A stretch of DNA of 64,000 bases, taken from assembly GCF_001305295.1 (NCBI RefSeq), contig NZ_LJSI01000028.1, positions 1 through 64,000 on the forward strand, given 5' to 3'. Source of the stretch: Neptunomonas antarctica. Lineage in GTDB: Bacteria; Pseudomonadota; Gammaproteobacteria; Pseudomonadales; Balneatricaceae. A model generated the notes under the pieces. The model searched no databases and was not told the DNA's origin. It saw only the letters and a program-made list of their open reading frames with translations. The translations under genes were made by a program, and so were the position numbers. Positions 17,746 to 27,428 of the stretch are shown here, in pieces (position 1 is the stretch's first letter; each line of letters starts with the position of its first letter).

Positions 17746-19629
17746 TTACTTTTTCTCAATCTCTGCTGCGTTTTTCAACTCAGCAACCAAAGACTGATAT
17801 TCTTGCTGGCCAATGCGTGAGCCCAGAAAAGCACCCATCGATTGTGTCTCTTCATCCGTCAGCTGCACTTCTGTCATATTAACTTTTTTCAGAAGCACCA
17901 CAGCCACGCTTCCATCCGGTAATTCTGCTGAAGAAACGACAGACTTCAGACTGTCTGGATTAGCCAAAGCAAACGCTACTGAACGTACCTCAATTGGAAG
18001 TTCACCTGATGCACGAGAAACCGCCTCAAGATTGACAACCAACTGGCCCTGAGCAACCTGGTCAACTGCTTCGCCTGCATTTATTTGATCAACCGCTTCC
18101 TGTGCTTTAAGAGCAAGGACTTCACTGGCTTGATCTTTAATAAGCTGCTGCTTCAGTTCATCAGCAACTTCTGCCAATGTTTGCTCACGCGGCTCAGAGT
18201 AAGCTTTAACACGCACCACAACCGTACGCTCTCTATCTAATTCAATTACTGAGCTGTTTAGCTTGTCTTGAATCAGATCACTGCTGAAAGCAGCCCCAAT
18301 AACTTTAGCATTCTGGGTAATATCGAGATCACCACCTGATCGGCCAAAAGGTTTACTCGTCATCACTGGCAGATTCATTACTTCTGAGGGTTCGATAAGA
18401 TCCCCTGATGAGAAAGTAATATCAGCCATCAACTCTAAACGCTCAACATAAATGTTTTCAACTTTTCGCGTTAGAATATCATCAGTTAAGTCTTGTTTTA
18501 TTTCAGCAAAGCTTGGCGTTTCAGCCTTGGTAATACCCATCACCTTGATAAGATGATAGCCAAACTCTGTACGCACAGGCTCAGACACTTGATTAACGTC
18601 TAACGAGTACATAGCCTGTTCGAAAGCATCTGCAAACACTCCTTTGCCATTCGTACCCAGATCACCTCCGGCAGCAGACGAACCTATGTCATCTGAATCT
18701 GTACTGGCTACGATGGAAAACTCTTCACCGGCCTTAATACGGGCTTGTAGCGCTACAACCTTAGCTAATGCAGCAGCATCATCTTGGTCAGGCGTTATTT
18801 CAACCAGTATATGAGCAACATGACGCTGATCTTCCGCCTGGAACGACACCCGGAACTGATCATACTGTGCTTTCAGTTCTTCTTCTGATACTACAACGTT
18901 ATCGCGAAGGTCATTCTTATTAAGCAGTATATATTCAATAGCAACCTGCTCTTCTGTCATCAGGGAGGTACGTTCAGCCTCGTATTTAGCATTAATCTCC
19001 TCATCAGATACCGTCAAATTCTTCTCGACATCATCTAAAGGAAAAATAAAGTAGCTAATATCACGTGTCTGCCTATCAAGAGTAATGATGCGTTTAAGCT
19101 CAGCGGGAATAACAAATGCTGACAATTGGTACGCATTACGTTCTTGCTCAATCAAACGCTCTTTTTTGAGTAAATTACGATACGACAGCGGTGTAAAACC
19201 AGCGTTACGTAATGTTGCTTCAAAACGGTCCCGGTTGAATTGACCTTCTACTTGAAAATCCGGTGTATTAATAATCATCTGATCGATCATACGTTCAGAG
19301 ATCAGCATATTCTTATCTTCTGCAGCTAATAGCAGAGATTTTTGTTCAATCAAACTGTCCAGCACCATACTACTGACCAAACTATCATCCAGTAACGCAG
19401 GATCGGCGTTCTCACCCATCTGGGACAGAAGCTGACGGCGTTGCAATTCAGTAGCTTGATATAGTTCTTGCTGGGTTATCTCTTCACCATTTACCGTTGC
19501 AGGGGCATTTGATTCGGCGGTAAGGCTAACTAATGACTCCACCCCAAATAATGCAAAGGTAACAATAATTAAACCAACGATAACTTTGGCAACAATACTT
19601 TGCGAACTATCTCTGATGGACTGAAGCAT
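17746..19629 (-). CDS. ppiD: Periplasmic chaperone/peptidyl-prolyl isomerase PpiD
   Basis: This 627-residue protein has one N-terminal membrane helix (about residues 14-34, VAKVIVGLIIVTFALFGV), a SurA-like chaperone region and a parvulin domain near 265-365 recognisable by RHVAHILVEI and FGYHLIKVMGI. PpiD is anchored in the inner membrane near the Sec translocon and assists folding of secreted outer-membrane proteins. Position after lon, hupB and a tRNA-Asp gene is the conserved gammaproteobacterial arrangement. Confidence 0.95.
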   Translation of the reverse strand: MLQSIRDSSQSIVAKVIVGLIIVTFALFGVESLVSLTAESNAPATVNGEEITQQELYQATELQRRQLLSQMGENADPALLDDSLVSSMVLDSLIEQKSLLLAAEDKNMLISERMIDQMIINTPDFQVEGQFNRDRFEATLRNAGFTPLSYRNLLKKERLIEQERNAYQLSAFVIPAELKRIITLDRQTRDISYFIFPLDDVEKNLTVSDEEINAKYEAERTSLMTEEQVAIEYILLNKNDLRDNVVVSEEELKAQYDQFRVSFQAEDQRHVAHILVEITPDQDDAAALAKVVALQARIKAGEEFSIVASTDSDDIGSSAAGGDLGTNGKGVFADAFEQAMYSLDVNQVSEPVRTEFGYHLIKVMGITKAETPSFAEIKQDLTDDILTRKVENIYVERLELMADITFSSGDLIEPSEVMNLPVMTSKPFGRSGGDLDITQNAKVIGAAFSSDLIQDKLNSSVIELDRERTVVVRVKAYSEPREQTLAEVADELKQQLIKDQASEVLALKAQEAVDQINAGEAVDQVAQGQLVVNLEAVSRASGELPIEVRSVAFALANPDSLKSVVSSAELPDGSVAVVLLKKVNMTEVQLTDEETQSMGAFLGSRIGQQEYQSLVAELKNAAEIEKK

Positions 19630-19660
19630 GATTCACCTAAAACAAATCCTTAGATTAAAA

Positions 19661-19690
19661 AAAAAGCGCATTCGCCTGAATGCGCTTTTT
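19661..19690 (-). terminator. Terminator between tRNA-Asp and ppiD
   Basis: A 13-bp stem AAAAAGCGCATTC/GAATGCGCTTTTT with a GCCT loop, 7 bases after the tRNA 3' end in the minus direction. Confidence 0.9.
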
Positions 19691-19696
19691 TTATAG

Positions 19697-19773
19697 TGGC
19701 GGAACGGACGGGACTCGAACCCGCGACCCCCTGCGTGACAGGCAGGTATTCTAACCAACTGAACTACCGCTCC
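19697..19773 (-). tRNA. tRNA-Asp (anticodon GTC)
   Basis: The minus strand gives a 77-nt cloverleaf. The acceptor stem GGAGCGG pairs with CCGTTCC (one G-T pair). The D arm is GTTCAGTTGGTTAGAAT, the anticodon stem-loop CCTGCCTGTCACGCAGG carries GTC, the T arm is GCGGGTTCGAGTCCCGT, and the 3' CCA is encoded. All arms pair, so this should be a functional aspartate tRNA. It lies between hupB and ppiD on their strand. Confidence 0.97.
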
Positions 19774-19808
19774 GTATTCGGAATTATGATCGAAATCCGA
19801 TCAAATCC

Positions 19809-20084
19809 TTATTTATTAACAGCGTCTTTTAATGCTTTACCAGGTTTGAAATTTGGCAGTGTTGCTGCAGCAATTTCAATTGGATTACCTGTCTGTGGAT
19901 TACGACCTGTACGTGCAGCGCGCGCTTTTACAGAAAAAGTACCAAAACCTACCAGTGCAACAGATTCACCTTTCTGCAGTGCAGAAGTCACAGCTTCCAA
20001 CGCACCGTCTAATGCACGACCTGCAGCCGCTTTTGGTATATCAGCAGAAGCTGCAATAGCGTCGATCAATTCAGACTTGTTCAC
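19809..20084 (-). CDS. hupB: Nucleoid protein HU, beta-type
   Basis: A 91-residue histone-like protein beginning [16 protein letters not shown]. The DNA-binding arm contains [26 protein letters not shown], with the conserved RxGRNPxTG element. HU dimers bend and compact DNA. It sits directly after lon on the same strand, as in most gammaproteobacteria. Confidence 0.97.
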   Translation of the reverse strand: MNKSELIDAIAASADIPKAAAGRALDGALEAVTSALQKGESVALVGFGTFSVKARAARTGRNPQTGNPIEIAAATLPNFKPGKALKDAVNK

Positions 20085-20166
20085 GATGTTCCCCTTTATC
20101 GAGTCGATTATTTTTTATGTTCTGTAGTCCATGCTCAGCACAAATATCCCGCACTTTATACCAACT

Positions 20167-20206
20167 GGCAGAAATAGGTGTCAAGTACTCAACACCTGAT
20201 TCTGCC
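20167..20206 (-). terminator. Terminator-like hairpin after lon
   Basis: GGCAGAAATAGGTGT pairs with ACACCTGATTCTGCC (two mismatches) around a 10-base loop. It lies between the lon stop and hupB. There is no long T run, so it may be partial. Confidence 0.6.
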
Positions 20207-20217
20207 TGTGTTTGGCA

Positions 20218-22641
20218 TTAATGTGTATTTATTTGTTCTGTCGAGGATTTAGTCGATTTTTTTTCAGTTGATATAGGCTCAACAGGCTCATCTTCCAACG
20301 GTTTAGGTTGGAATTTTAAGGCAATGTCAAGCACTTCATCAATCCACTTAACCGGTCTAATATCAAGATCGGCCTTTATATTATCAGGTATTTCTTTAAG
20401 GTCACGTTGATTTTCATCAGGAATGATAACTGTTTTTATTCCACCACGATGTGCAGCCAGTAATTTTTCCTTTAAACCACCTATTGGCATCACCTGACCA
20501 CGAAGATTAATCTCCCCGGTCATTGCCACATCTGCTTTAACAGGAATGCCTGTTAGAGCAGATACCAGTGCCGTACACATACCAATCCCTGCGCTTGGTC
20601 CATCTTTTGGCGTTGCTCCTTCAGGCACGTGGATATGCACATCCTGCTTCTCATGAAATGTAGAAGAAATCCCTAACGCTTTGGCGCGACTACGCACCAC
20701 AGTCAACGCCGCCTGAATGGATTCTTTCATCACATCACCCAGACAACCCGTGGTAATTTGACGACCCTTGCCAGGCATAACCGTTGCTTCAATACTCAGC
20801 ATCTCACCCCCGACCTGAGTCCACGCCAGACCCGTAACGTGACCGATCAAATCTTCCTCTTCTGCGAGACCAAAGCTATATTTTTTCACGCCACTGTATT
20901 TTTCAATATTATCGTCGGCAATGACAAGTGAGTCAGCGACATCTCCCAACGCCACCGCTTTAATCACCTTGCGACAAATCTTGGCGATTTCCCGCTCCAG
21001 ACCACGCACGCCTGCCTCACGCGTATAATAGCGAATCAAGCTAATAATCGCAGAATCATCTATCCGCGCTTCTTTTTCTTTGAGACCATTCTGCTTTATT
21101 TGCTTAGGTACCAAATACTTACGAGCGATATTTAATTTTTCATCTTCAGTGTAACCCGGGATACGAATGAGCTCCATACGATCCAGTAACGGACCAGGAA
21201 TATTCATTGAATTCGAGGTACAGACGAACATCACATCGGAAAGATCGTAATCCACTTCAAGATAATGATCGTTAAATGTTGAGTTCTGCTCGGGATCAAG
21301 TACTTCTAATAACGCAGAGGCCGGATCGCCGCGCTGATCCATACCCATTTTATCAATCTCATCGAGAAGAAAAAGTGGATTTTTAACCCCAATTTTAGCC
21401 ATTTTCTGAATCAGCTTACCGGGCATAGATCCTATATAGGTACGACGATGTCCGCGTATCTCTGCTTCATCACGCACGCCGCCTAACGCCATACGCACAT
21501 ATTTACGATTGGTAGCACGTGCAATAGACTTACCTAATGACGTTTTACCGACACCCGGAGGCCCTACGAGACAAAGGATAGGTCCTTTAAGCTTTTTAAC
21601 CCGCTGTTGCACAGCAAGGTACTCAAGAATGCGGTCTTTCACTTCCTCTAAACCAAAATGGTCTTCATCAAGAATTATCTCAGCGCGCTTCATATCGTGA
21701 CGAACTTTAGAGCGCTTAGCCCAGGGTATTTGTAGCATCCAGTCGATATATCCACGCACCACCGTGGCTTCGGCAGACATCGAGGACATCATTTTCAGCT
21801 TATTAAACTCGGCTAAGGTTTTATCATATGCCTCTTTTGGCATGCCTGCCGCATCAATACGGTTTTTCAGCTCATCGATATCACTGATGCCGTTTTCATC
21901 CAGATCACCCAACTCTTTCTGAATCGCCTTCATTTGCTCATTCAGATAGTATTCGCGCTGGCTTTTTTCCATCTGTTTTTTGACGCGGCCACGGATACGC
22001 TTTTCAACTTCAACGAGATCAATCTCGGCTTCCATCAAAGACATCAAGTGTTCAAGACGCAGACGACTATCCAGCATTTCAAGAATACTTTGTTTTTCAT
22101 CTAACTTTAGCGACATATGTGCCGCGATAGTATCTGATAAACGGCCAATGTCGTCGATATTTTGCAATGACGCTAACACTTCAGCCGGAATTTTTTTATT
22201 AATCTGAATGAAACGATCAAACTGTTCCAAAGCAGTGCGCTTATAAACTTCACTTTCAGCAGTGGTCAGTATTTCTACCGGTAAACTGCTGACTTTAGCC
22301 GTAAAATACGCATTAGAATCATCCAGTTCAATAATTCTGGCACGATAGTCACCTTCAACCAGAACCTTGACCGTTCCATCCGGTAGTTTCAACATCTGTA
22401 AGACACTGGCAACGGTACCTATATCATGCAGGTCACCGGCAACAGGTTCATCATCAGACGCATTTTTTTGCGCAATCAGTAAAATTTCTTTATTGCCATC
22501 CATCGCGGCTTCAAGCGCCTCAATGGATTTCTCACGGCCGACAAACAGTGGGATGACCATGTGTGGATACACAACCACATCACGTAACGGCAGTACGGGA
22601 AGCTCTACATTAATAATATCGGTAGCTTCAAACTGATCCAT
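20218..22641 (-). CDS. lon: ATP-dependent protease Lon (La)
   Basis: From the ATG at 22641 the protein has 807 residues: an N-terminal substrate-binding domain ([26 protein letters not shown]), an AAA+ domain with Walker [10 protein letters not shown] and the LLDEIDKMG Walker B, and a C-terminal serine protease domain with the [10 protein letters not shown] catalytic serine near residue 680 and its lysine partner about 40 residues later. Lon degrades misfolded and regulatory proteins. A GTG nine codons upstream (22668) is possible but gives an atypical N-terminus. Confidence 0.97.
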   Translation of the reverse strand: MDQFEATDIINVELPVLPLRDVVVYPHMVIPLFVGREKSIEALEAAMDGNKEILLIAQKNASDDEPVAGDLHDIGTVASVLQMLKLPDGTVKVLVEGDYRARIIELDDSNAYFTAKVSSLPVEILTTAESEVYKRTALEQFDRFIQINKKIPAEVLASLQNIDDIGRLSDTIAAHMSLKLDEKQSILEMLDSRLRLEHLMSLMEAEIDLVEVEKRIRGRVKKQMEKSQREYYLNEQMKAIQKELGDLDENGISDIDELKNRIDAAGMPKEAYDKTLAEFNKLKMMSSMSAEATVVRGYIDWMLQIPWAKRSKVRHDMKRAEIILDEDHFGLEEVKDRILEYLAVQQRVKKLKGPILCLVGPPGVGKTSLGKSIARATNRKYVRMALGGVRDEAEIRGHRRTYIGSMPGKLIQKMAKIGVKNPLFLLDEIDKMGMDQRGDPASALLEVLDPEQNSTFNDHYLEVDYDLSDVMFVCTSNSMNIPGPLLDRMELIRIPGYTEDEKLNIARKYLVPKQIKQNGLKEKEARIDDSAIISLIRYYTREAGVRGLEREIAKICRKVIKAVALGDVADSLVIADDNIEKYSGVKKYSFGLAEEEDLIGHVTGLAWTQVGGEMLSIEATVMPGKGRQITTGCLGDVMKESIQAALTVVRSRAKALGISSTFHEKQDVHIHVPEGATPKDGPSAGIGMCTALVSALTGIPVKADVAMTGEINLRGQVMPIGGLKEKLLAAHRGGIKTVIIPDENQRDLKEIPDNIKADLDIRPVKWIDEVLDIALKFQPKPLEDEPVEPISTEKKSTKSSTEQINTH

Positions 22642-22896
22642 AATGGATATTGCCTCTCTGCAAGGCACCTCAACGATAGGGGTGCGATATAAAAAACTGA
22701 CATTTCTGCCATATTTTGATGATTTACATGCCTGAATTAGACTATGGGGGCTACAAACAAGAAAACAACCTTAAGTGATTTCAACTTGTTATGTATGTGG
22801 TAAGGATGGCGGCACGTGTACTATTTATAGCACACAATGCCGATCTAGCAATGTAGCAGGCGCATTTAACACACTTAAAACGCCAGTTAGTAATAT

Positions 22897-23490
22897 TTAT
22901 TTATAATAAGAGTTATCTGTCACAGTATGGTCCGTAACATCACGTACCGCTAACAGCCCAGGAAGACGTTCCATCAGGCTTTTTTCAACACCGTCTTTCA
23001 AAGTCAGATCGACCGCACTGCACCCCTGACAACCACCACCAAATTTAAGCACGGCGATATATCCGTCCGTCTCTTCGATGAGCTCTACTAACTTAACTTC
23101 ACCACCGTGTGATGCAAGTCCCGGGTTAATATCACTATAAAGAATATAGTTAATTTGTTCGTTCATCGGGCTGTCTGAAGAGACTTTCGGCACCTTGGCA
23201 TTAGGGGCTTTTATGGTTAGCTGGCCACCCATACGATCCTGCGAATAATCAACAAGCGCTTCTTCAAGGTAAGGCAAACTATTACGTTCGAAATAGAAAC
23301 GAATTTTACTTAATTCCATTACTTCGTCATCTTCGACCAGTTCTTCCGGACGACAATAGGCTAAGCATGTTTCTGCATAAGGCGTACCTGGCTGAGTAAC
23401 AAACATTCTCACAGACATGCCTTCAACATTTTGCTTGGATAGTAGTTCGGCCAGATAAACTTCTGCGCCTTCGGTAACTGTCATGTTCAT
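22897..23490 (-). CDS. nfuA: Fe-S biogenesis/repair protein NfuA
   Basis: From the ATG at 23490 (AGGTG about 7 bases upstream) the protein is 197 residues. It has an N-terminal degenerate A-type scaffold domain and a C-terminal Nfu domain with [15 protein letters not shown], whose CxxC binds a 4Fe-4S cluster. NfuA carries clusters to apoproteins under oxidative stress or iron limitation. A longer frame to 23541 exists but its extra residues do not look like the family. Confidence 0.95.
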   Translation of the reverse strand: MNMTVTEGAEVYLAELLSKQNVEGMSVRMFVTQPGTPYAETCLAYCRPEELVEDDEVMELSKIRFYFERNSLPYLEEALVDYSQDRMGGQLTIKAPNAKVPKVSSDSPMNEQINYILYSDINPGLASHGGEVKLVELIEETDGYIAVLKFGGGCQGCSAVDLTLKDGVEKSLMERLPGLLAVRDVTDHTVTDNSYYK

Positions 23491-23731
23491 TTTTAACACC
23501 TGAATATAACCATAAGTACAAATAATGCTGTCAGGATACACCGATTCTAATTCCGAGTAAATTGCTCAGCTATTACTCAGTATGTATCTAAATAAAATTT
23601 ATCTCTAATCAGCCTATCGAACAGGCCCCACATCAAACCTATTCCCCTTTAGCCCACAAAAGCAACAGAGCCTCTAAACAGAACACATCAGCTTCTGTTA
23701 CACTTTAAAAGCGTTCACAAGGAGCAGCTAA

Positions 23732-24901
23732 ATGACTGAACACTCAATAGTTTTTTCTTTTTTCCTGATTTTTACCGGTGCGGCTATATTGGCGTCAGTA
23801 GCACTTTATACACGTCAACCACTCTTGGTTGCTTATATCGTCTTAGGGGCTATCTTAGGTCCTTACGGATACCAATTCATCTCTGATACGGCTCTGCTCT
23901 CTGATATTTCCCATGTTGGCATTATTTTCTTGTTATTTCTACTCGGGTTAGATATGCAACCCTCGCATTTAATACAGATGATAAAAAAGGCGACCTGGGT
24001 GGCTCTTGGCAGCTCCTTAATTTTTCTGGCAGCCGGTTACTTTGCGACTCAGCTATTTGGTTACACGCAAACAGAATCCCTAATCATTGGTGCTGCATTG
24101 ATGTTCTCCAGCACCATTATCGGTATAAAACTATTGCCGACCACAGTCTTGCATCATCGGCATACGGGAGAACTGGTCGTGGGATTACTGCTGCTGCAGG
24201 ACGTTATTGCCATCTTGGTTTTACTTTTTTTATACAGCAGCCAGAACGAAGAAAGCAGTGCAATAAACCTGATTAAACCATTAATCGCCCTACCATTGCT
24301 GGTTGGTGGAGGTTTTTTACTCGTTAAATACATTATTCTTAAATTAATACAACGCTTTGACCGTTTTCATGAGTACATTTTTCTATTAGCTATCGGCTGG
24401 TGTCTGGGGATGGCAGAAGGTGCGCAGTATATCGGCTTATCGGCTGAAATGGGCGCGTTTGTAGCAGGTGTCGCTTTAGCCACGAGTCCAATTTCACAAT
24501 ACATAGCGACCAACCTCAAGCCGTTGAGAGACTTCTTCCTGATTCTATTTTTCTTTTCAGTCGGGGCAAGTTTCAACTTAGGGTTAGTTGGACAAATTCT
24601 GATACCTTCGGTTCTACTGGCCATTATTGTCGTCGCTCTTAAACCCGTGGTTTTCCGCCTGCTGCTGAAGACAATAAAAGAAGATAATTCTATGTCTTGG
24701 GAGGTTGGGTTCAGACTGGGACAAATAAGTGAGTTTTCGCTGTTAATTGCGTATATCGCAGCCAGTTCTGCAATGATTGGTCAGGAAGCTTCACATGTTA
24801 TTCAGGCAACCGCCATTCTTACCTTCATACTATCAACCTATATAGTCATCTTTAACTTTCCATCACCGATTGCGGTATCAGACAAGTTAAGACGCGATTG
24901 A
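23732..24901 (+). CDS. Kef-type (CPA2) cation:proton antiporter without RCK domain
   Basis: A 389-residue integral membrane protein with about 12 helices. It carries GAALMFSSTIIGIKLLPTT and LLLQDVIAILVLL in the ion-translocation region (helices 4-5) and AEMGAFVAGVALATSP, as in KefB/C and YbaL relatives. Unlike these it ends right after the membrane domain, with no NAD-binding TrkA-N domain. It may exchange K+ or Na+ for protons, but ion specificity cannot be inferred. Start: ATG with AAGGAG upstream. Confidence 0.87.
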   Translation: MTEHSIVFSFFLIFTGAAILASVALYTRQPLLVAYIVLGAILGPYGYQFISDTALLSDISHVGIIFLLFLLGLDMQPSHLIQMIKKATWVALGSSLIFLAAGYFATQLFGYTQTESLIIGAALMFSSTIIGIKLLPTTVLHHRHTGELVVGLLLLQDVIAILVLLFLYSSQNEESSAINLIKPLIALPLLVGGGFLLVKYIILKLIQRFDRFHEYIFLLAIGWCLGMAEGAQYIGLSAEMGAFVAGVALATSPISQYIATNLKPLRDFFLILFFFSVGASFNLGLVGQILIPSVLLAIIVVALKPVVFRLLLKTIKEDNSMSWEVGFRLGQISEFSLLIAYIAASSAMIGQEASHVIQATAILTFILSTYIVIFNFPSPIAVSDKLRRD

Positions 24902-24996
24902 AATAATCTGTCTTAACTTGTTTCTAATCAGGAATTTTTTTTGATCATTAACAGACCAACTCGTCTACGAATCGATTCCCGCAACTGAAATCAGGG

Positions 24997-26259
24997 TTAA
25001 TCCTCGGCCTTACGTTCGGCCTCGGCATGTTCAGCAGCCCAGACGCCTGCCGCCTCTACTGCCACGGGCGAGGCTGTAGGCAGCACACCTAAGTAACTTT
25101 CCGTCTCGTCTACCGGGACAGACGAGCCCTGCGTCATATGGTAGAGAGCATAGAGCGCGATGGCGCCGAAGGTCGCTCCAATTACCAGCCAGAACGCGAA
25201 CGGACCAAACCCCTGCATCGCCCAACCGGTAACCAGTGGGCCCGCGATTGCACCTAACCCGAAGGTGAATACCAGCCCCCCGGATGCGGCCGGCATATCC
25301 TCGGCCGACAGAGAATCATTGGTGTAGGCCAGAAACAGAGCATAAAGCGGAGTGGTAAACCCGCCGGAGAAGAAGGCGGCCGCCATCAAGGGCCACAGGC
25401 CGCCACCGGTGATCCATCCCAACGCGCAGGCTACCGCGCCAAGAAAAGCGGCCCAGAAGATCAGCTTGCGCCGGTCCACCCGGTCAGAAAGCCAGCCGAT
25501 AGGGTATTGCAGCACCAGCGCACCGGCGAACAACATCGCGATGAACAGCGCGATCTGCGTCGCCGTCAACCCGATTTTGGTGCCGAATACCGCGCCCATA
25601 CCCGATTGCGTCGCGTAGACGCTGCCCAGTAGAAAGATCCCCACGGCGCCGAGCGGCGAGCTCAAGAAGAGTTCACGCAAGGGCATAGGACGCGCAATTC
25701 TGATCGCCGGTACAGTGGTGGTGGCGGACAGAAGGATGGGGGCAAAGGAGATCGACACAAGAATCGAGGCACCGATGAAAAGCACCGAAGTCCCTGCATC
25801 GCCCAGCGTAAGCAGCCCCTGCGCCCCAATGATGCCCAGTGTCTGCGCGATCATATAGGCCGACAGCACCTTACCACGCGTCTCATTGGTGGCGGCGGCA
25901 TTCAGCCAACTCTCAGCCGTGACGTAGATGCCCGACATGCAAAAGCCCACAAGCACCCGCAGCAGCGTCCAGGCCCAAGGGTCAGTCAACAGCGGAAAGG
26001 AGATCAGCGCGGCCGACATGAAGCTGCCCAGTGCCGCAAAGACGCGCACATGCCCTACTCGCTGGATCAGTAACGGGGTAAAACGAGCCCCCGACAGGAA
26101 ACCCATAAAATAGCCTGAGGTGACGATAGCCAGCTCCGCAGCCGAAAACCCCTCGATCCCGCCGCGCAGGCCAATAAGGGTGAAATGCATTCCGTTGCCC
26201 AACATGATGAGCACGATACCGAGCAGAAGGGCCCAGACCCCCGACAACATTTTAATCAT
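24997..26259 (-). CDS. MFS transporter (YcaD-like), GC-rich, probably acquired
   Basis: A 420-residue, 12-helix facilitator. It has FMGFLSGARFTPLLIQRVGHVR in the loop 2-3 region, GFCMSGIYVTAESWLN in helices 4-5 and GWLSDRVDRRK in the central loop, typical of YcaD-like carriers; substrate unknown. The gene is far more GC-rich than its flanks: one 60-base stretch (25381-25440) has 43 G/C, against 24 in a stretch of the neighbour (24721-24780). Codon use favours GCC, GGC, CGC and CTG. This suggests acquisition, perhaps from an alphaproteobacterium; the donor is inference. The MFS assignment is firm. Confidence 0.88.
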   Translation of the reverse strand: MIKMLSGVWALLLGIVLIMLGNGMHFTLIGLRGGIEGFSAAELAIVTSGYFMGFLSGARFTPLLIQRVGHVRVFAALGSFMSAALISFPLLTDPWAWTLLRVLVGFCMSGIYVTAESWLNAAATNETRGKVLSAYMIAQTLGIIGAQGLLTLGDAGTSVLFIGASILVSISFAPILLSATTTVPAIRIARPMPLRELFLSSPLGAVGIFLLGSVYATQSGMGAVFGTKIGLTATQIALFIAMLFAGALVLQYPIGWLSDRVDRRKLIFWAAFLGAVACALGWITGGGLWPLMAAAFFSGGFTTPLYALFLAYTNDSLSAEDMPAASGGLVFTFGLGAIAGPLVTGWAMQGFGPFAFWLVIGATFGAIALYALYHMTQGSSVPVDETESYLGVLPTASPVAVEAAGVWAAEHAEAERKAED

Positions 26260-26689
26260 GAAATATCCTTTAGTCCCCTACGAGAGTAGGAAATAGTCGT
26301 CAACGATCACCTCATATTTGCAAGCCTATATTTACTCAAACCGCCATCGACTGACTGCCTTCAACCGACATTTAATAGTCTGTTTATTAGGAATACTGAT
26401 TTCAGCCGCCAGTGTGACAACCCGTATTTATGTGGCCCTTTCGCTATGGCATGTTGGGGTTGCTTACCGTTTTCGAGAATCTGTTTTTTTAAAATACAGA
26501 ATAGAACCAGCAGGGATGTCTATGACATTGCGTTAGGACTGATGGCTTCGAGCCTTGATTCTGTTCCGATGTTCGCGGGTTATCACTTCACGTATGGATG
26601 CAAGACGAGCCACTGACTCTATCTTGATCCAATGTTCCCGCTAAGGCACACTTCATTATCTGCATTTATTAAATACAAGGAAGGTCAAA
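26260..26689. other. Intergenic stretch, possibly decayed sequence
   Basis: The composition returns to AT-rich just upstream of the GC-rich MFS gene. A 72-codon plus-strand frame (26318-26536) with one hydrophobic segment (LIVCLLGILISAASVT) is the only coding-like item. It has no ribosome site and no recognised family; it could be a gene remnant. Confidence 0.4.
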
Positions 26690-27175
26690 GTGGATTTCAG
26701 TATACGTGAAGCGAGTATTTCGGACGCTCAACTTATTGCAACACTCATCAGTGAATCCAACAAAGACGTTGCTCGGAAGTTTAGTATAACTCACCAAAAT
26801 AACCCTAAGCATCCTTCATTCTATACTCCAGAGTGGGTTACATCTGACTTTGAACGAGGAGAAATCTACTTCATTCTAGAGCTGGATAACACCCCAGCTG
26901 GCTGTGTCGCACTTGAAATACCACGACCAGAAACGGCCTATCTTAATCGTCTTTCAACAATACCTGCTGTACGATGCTGCGGTGTTGGCGAAGCGTTAGT
27001 CAAGCATCACTTTCAGCAGTCAAAAGACAAGGGAGTCAACGAAGTGAGTATCGGCATTATTGCCGCATTTGAAGAATTAAAGCAGTGGTACTTTAAATTA
27101 GGATTTGCTGAAATATCTACACGAGAATTCGAGCATCTTCCTTTTGATGTTTGCTATATGTCCGCAAAAATTTAG
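26690..27175 (+). CDS. GNAT-family N-acetyltransferase
   Basis: A 161-residue protein with an N-terminal IREASISDAQLIATLISES strand-helix, a central acetyl-CoA-binding region around LSTIPAVRCCGVGEALVKHH (the RxxGxG element is RCCGVG) and a C-terminal WYFKLGFAE motif typical of GNAT enzymes. The substrate is unknown. The start is a GTG at 26690, strongly supported by AAGGAAGG about 7 bases upstream. Confidence 0.85.
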   Translation: MDFSIREASISDAQLIATLISESNKDVARKFSITHQNNPKHPSFYTPEWVTSDFERGEIYFILELDNTPAGCVALEIPRPETAYLNRLSTIPAVRCCGVGEALVKHHFQQSKDKGVNEVSIGIIAAFEELKQWYFKLGFAEISTREFEHLPFDVCYMSAKI

Positions 27176-27428
27176 GCTTTTCCTGAATGGTTAAACCTTA
27201 GTGGGGCTCATCTTATTAAAGCTAAAACCATAAAAATGCCGTATTTCACTGCATTGAAACAGAAAAGGCCAAAATATCGGCAATTTCACAGCATGCAGGA
27301 ACTGAAAAAAATAGTCAAAACCCCATATAATATCAAATATATAGACTGAAATAACCTCGAAGAACAGCTACCCACCCTAAGAAGACAATCAGATAACTTA
27401 ACCTCAGAAATAACGTATTACAGCTTAT

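Noticed and set aside
20218-22668. The longer lon start at GTG 22668
   Set aside because: The nine extra residues are not Lon-like, and the ATG at 22641 gives the standard N-terminus.
22642-22760. A sigma-32 heat-shock promoter for lon
   Set aside because: A CCCCTAT-like -10 element occurs, but no CTTGAA-type -35 lies at the right distance upstream.
26318-26536. A 72-codon frame upstream of the GNAT gene as a membrane protein
   Set aside because: No ribosome site, no family resemblance and an amino-acid mix typical of noncoding sequence.
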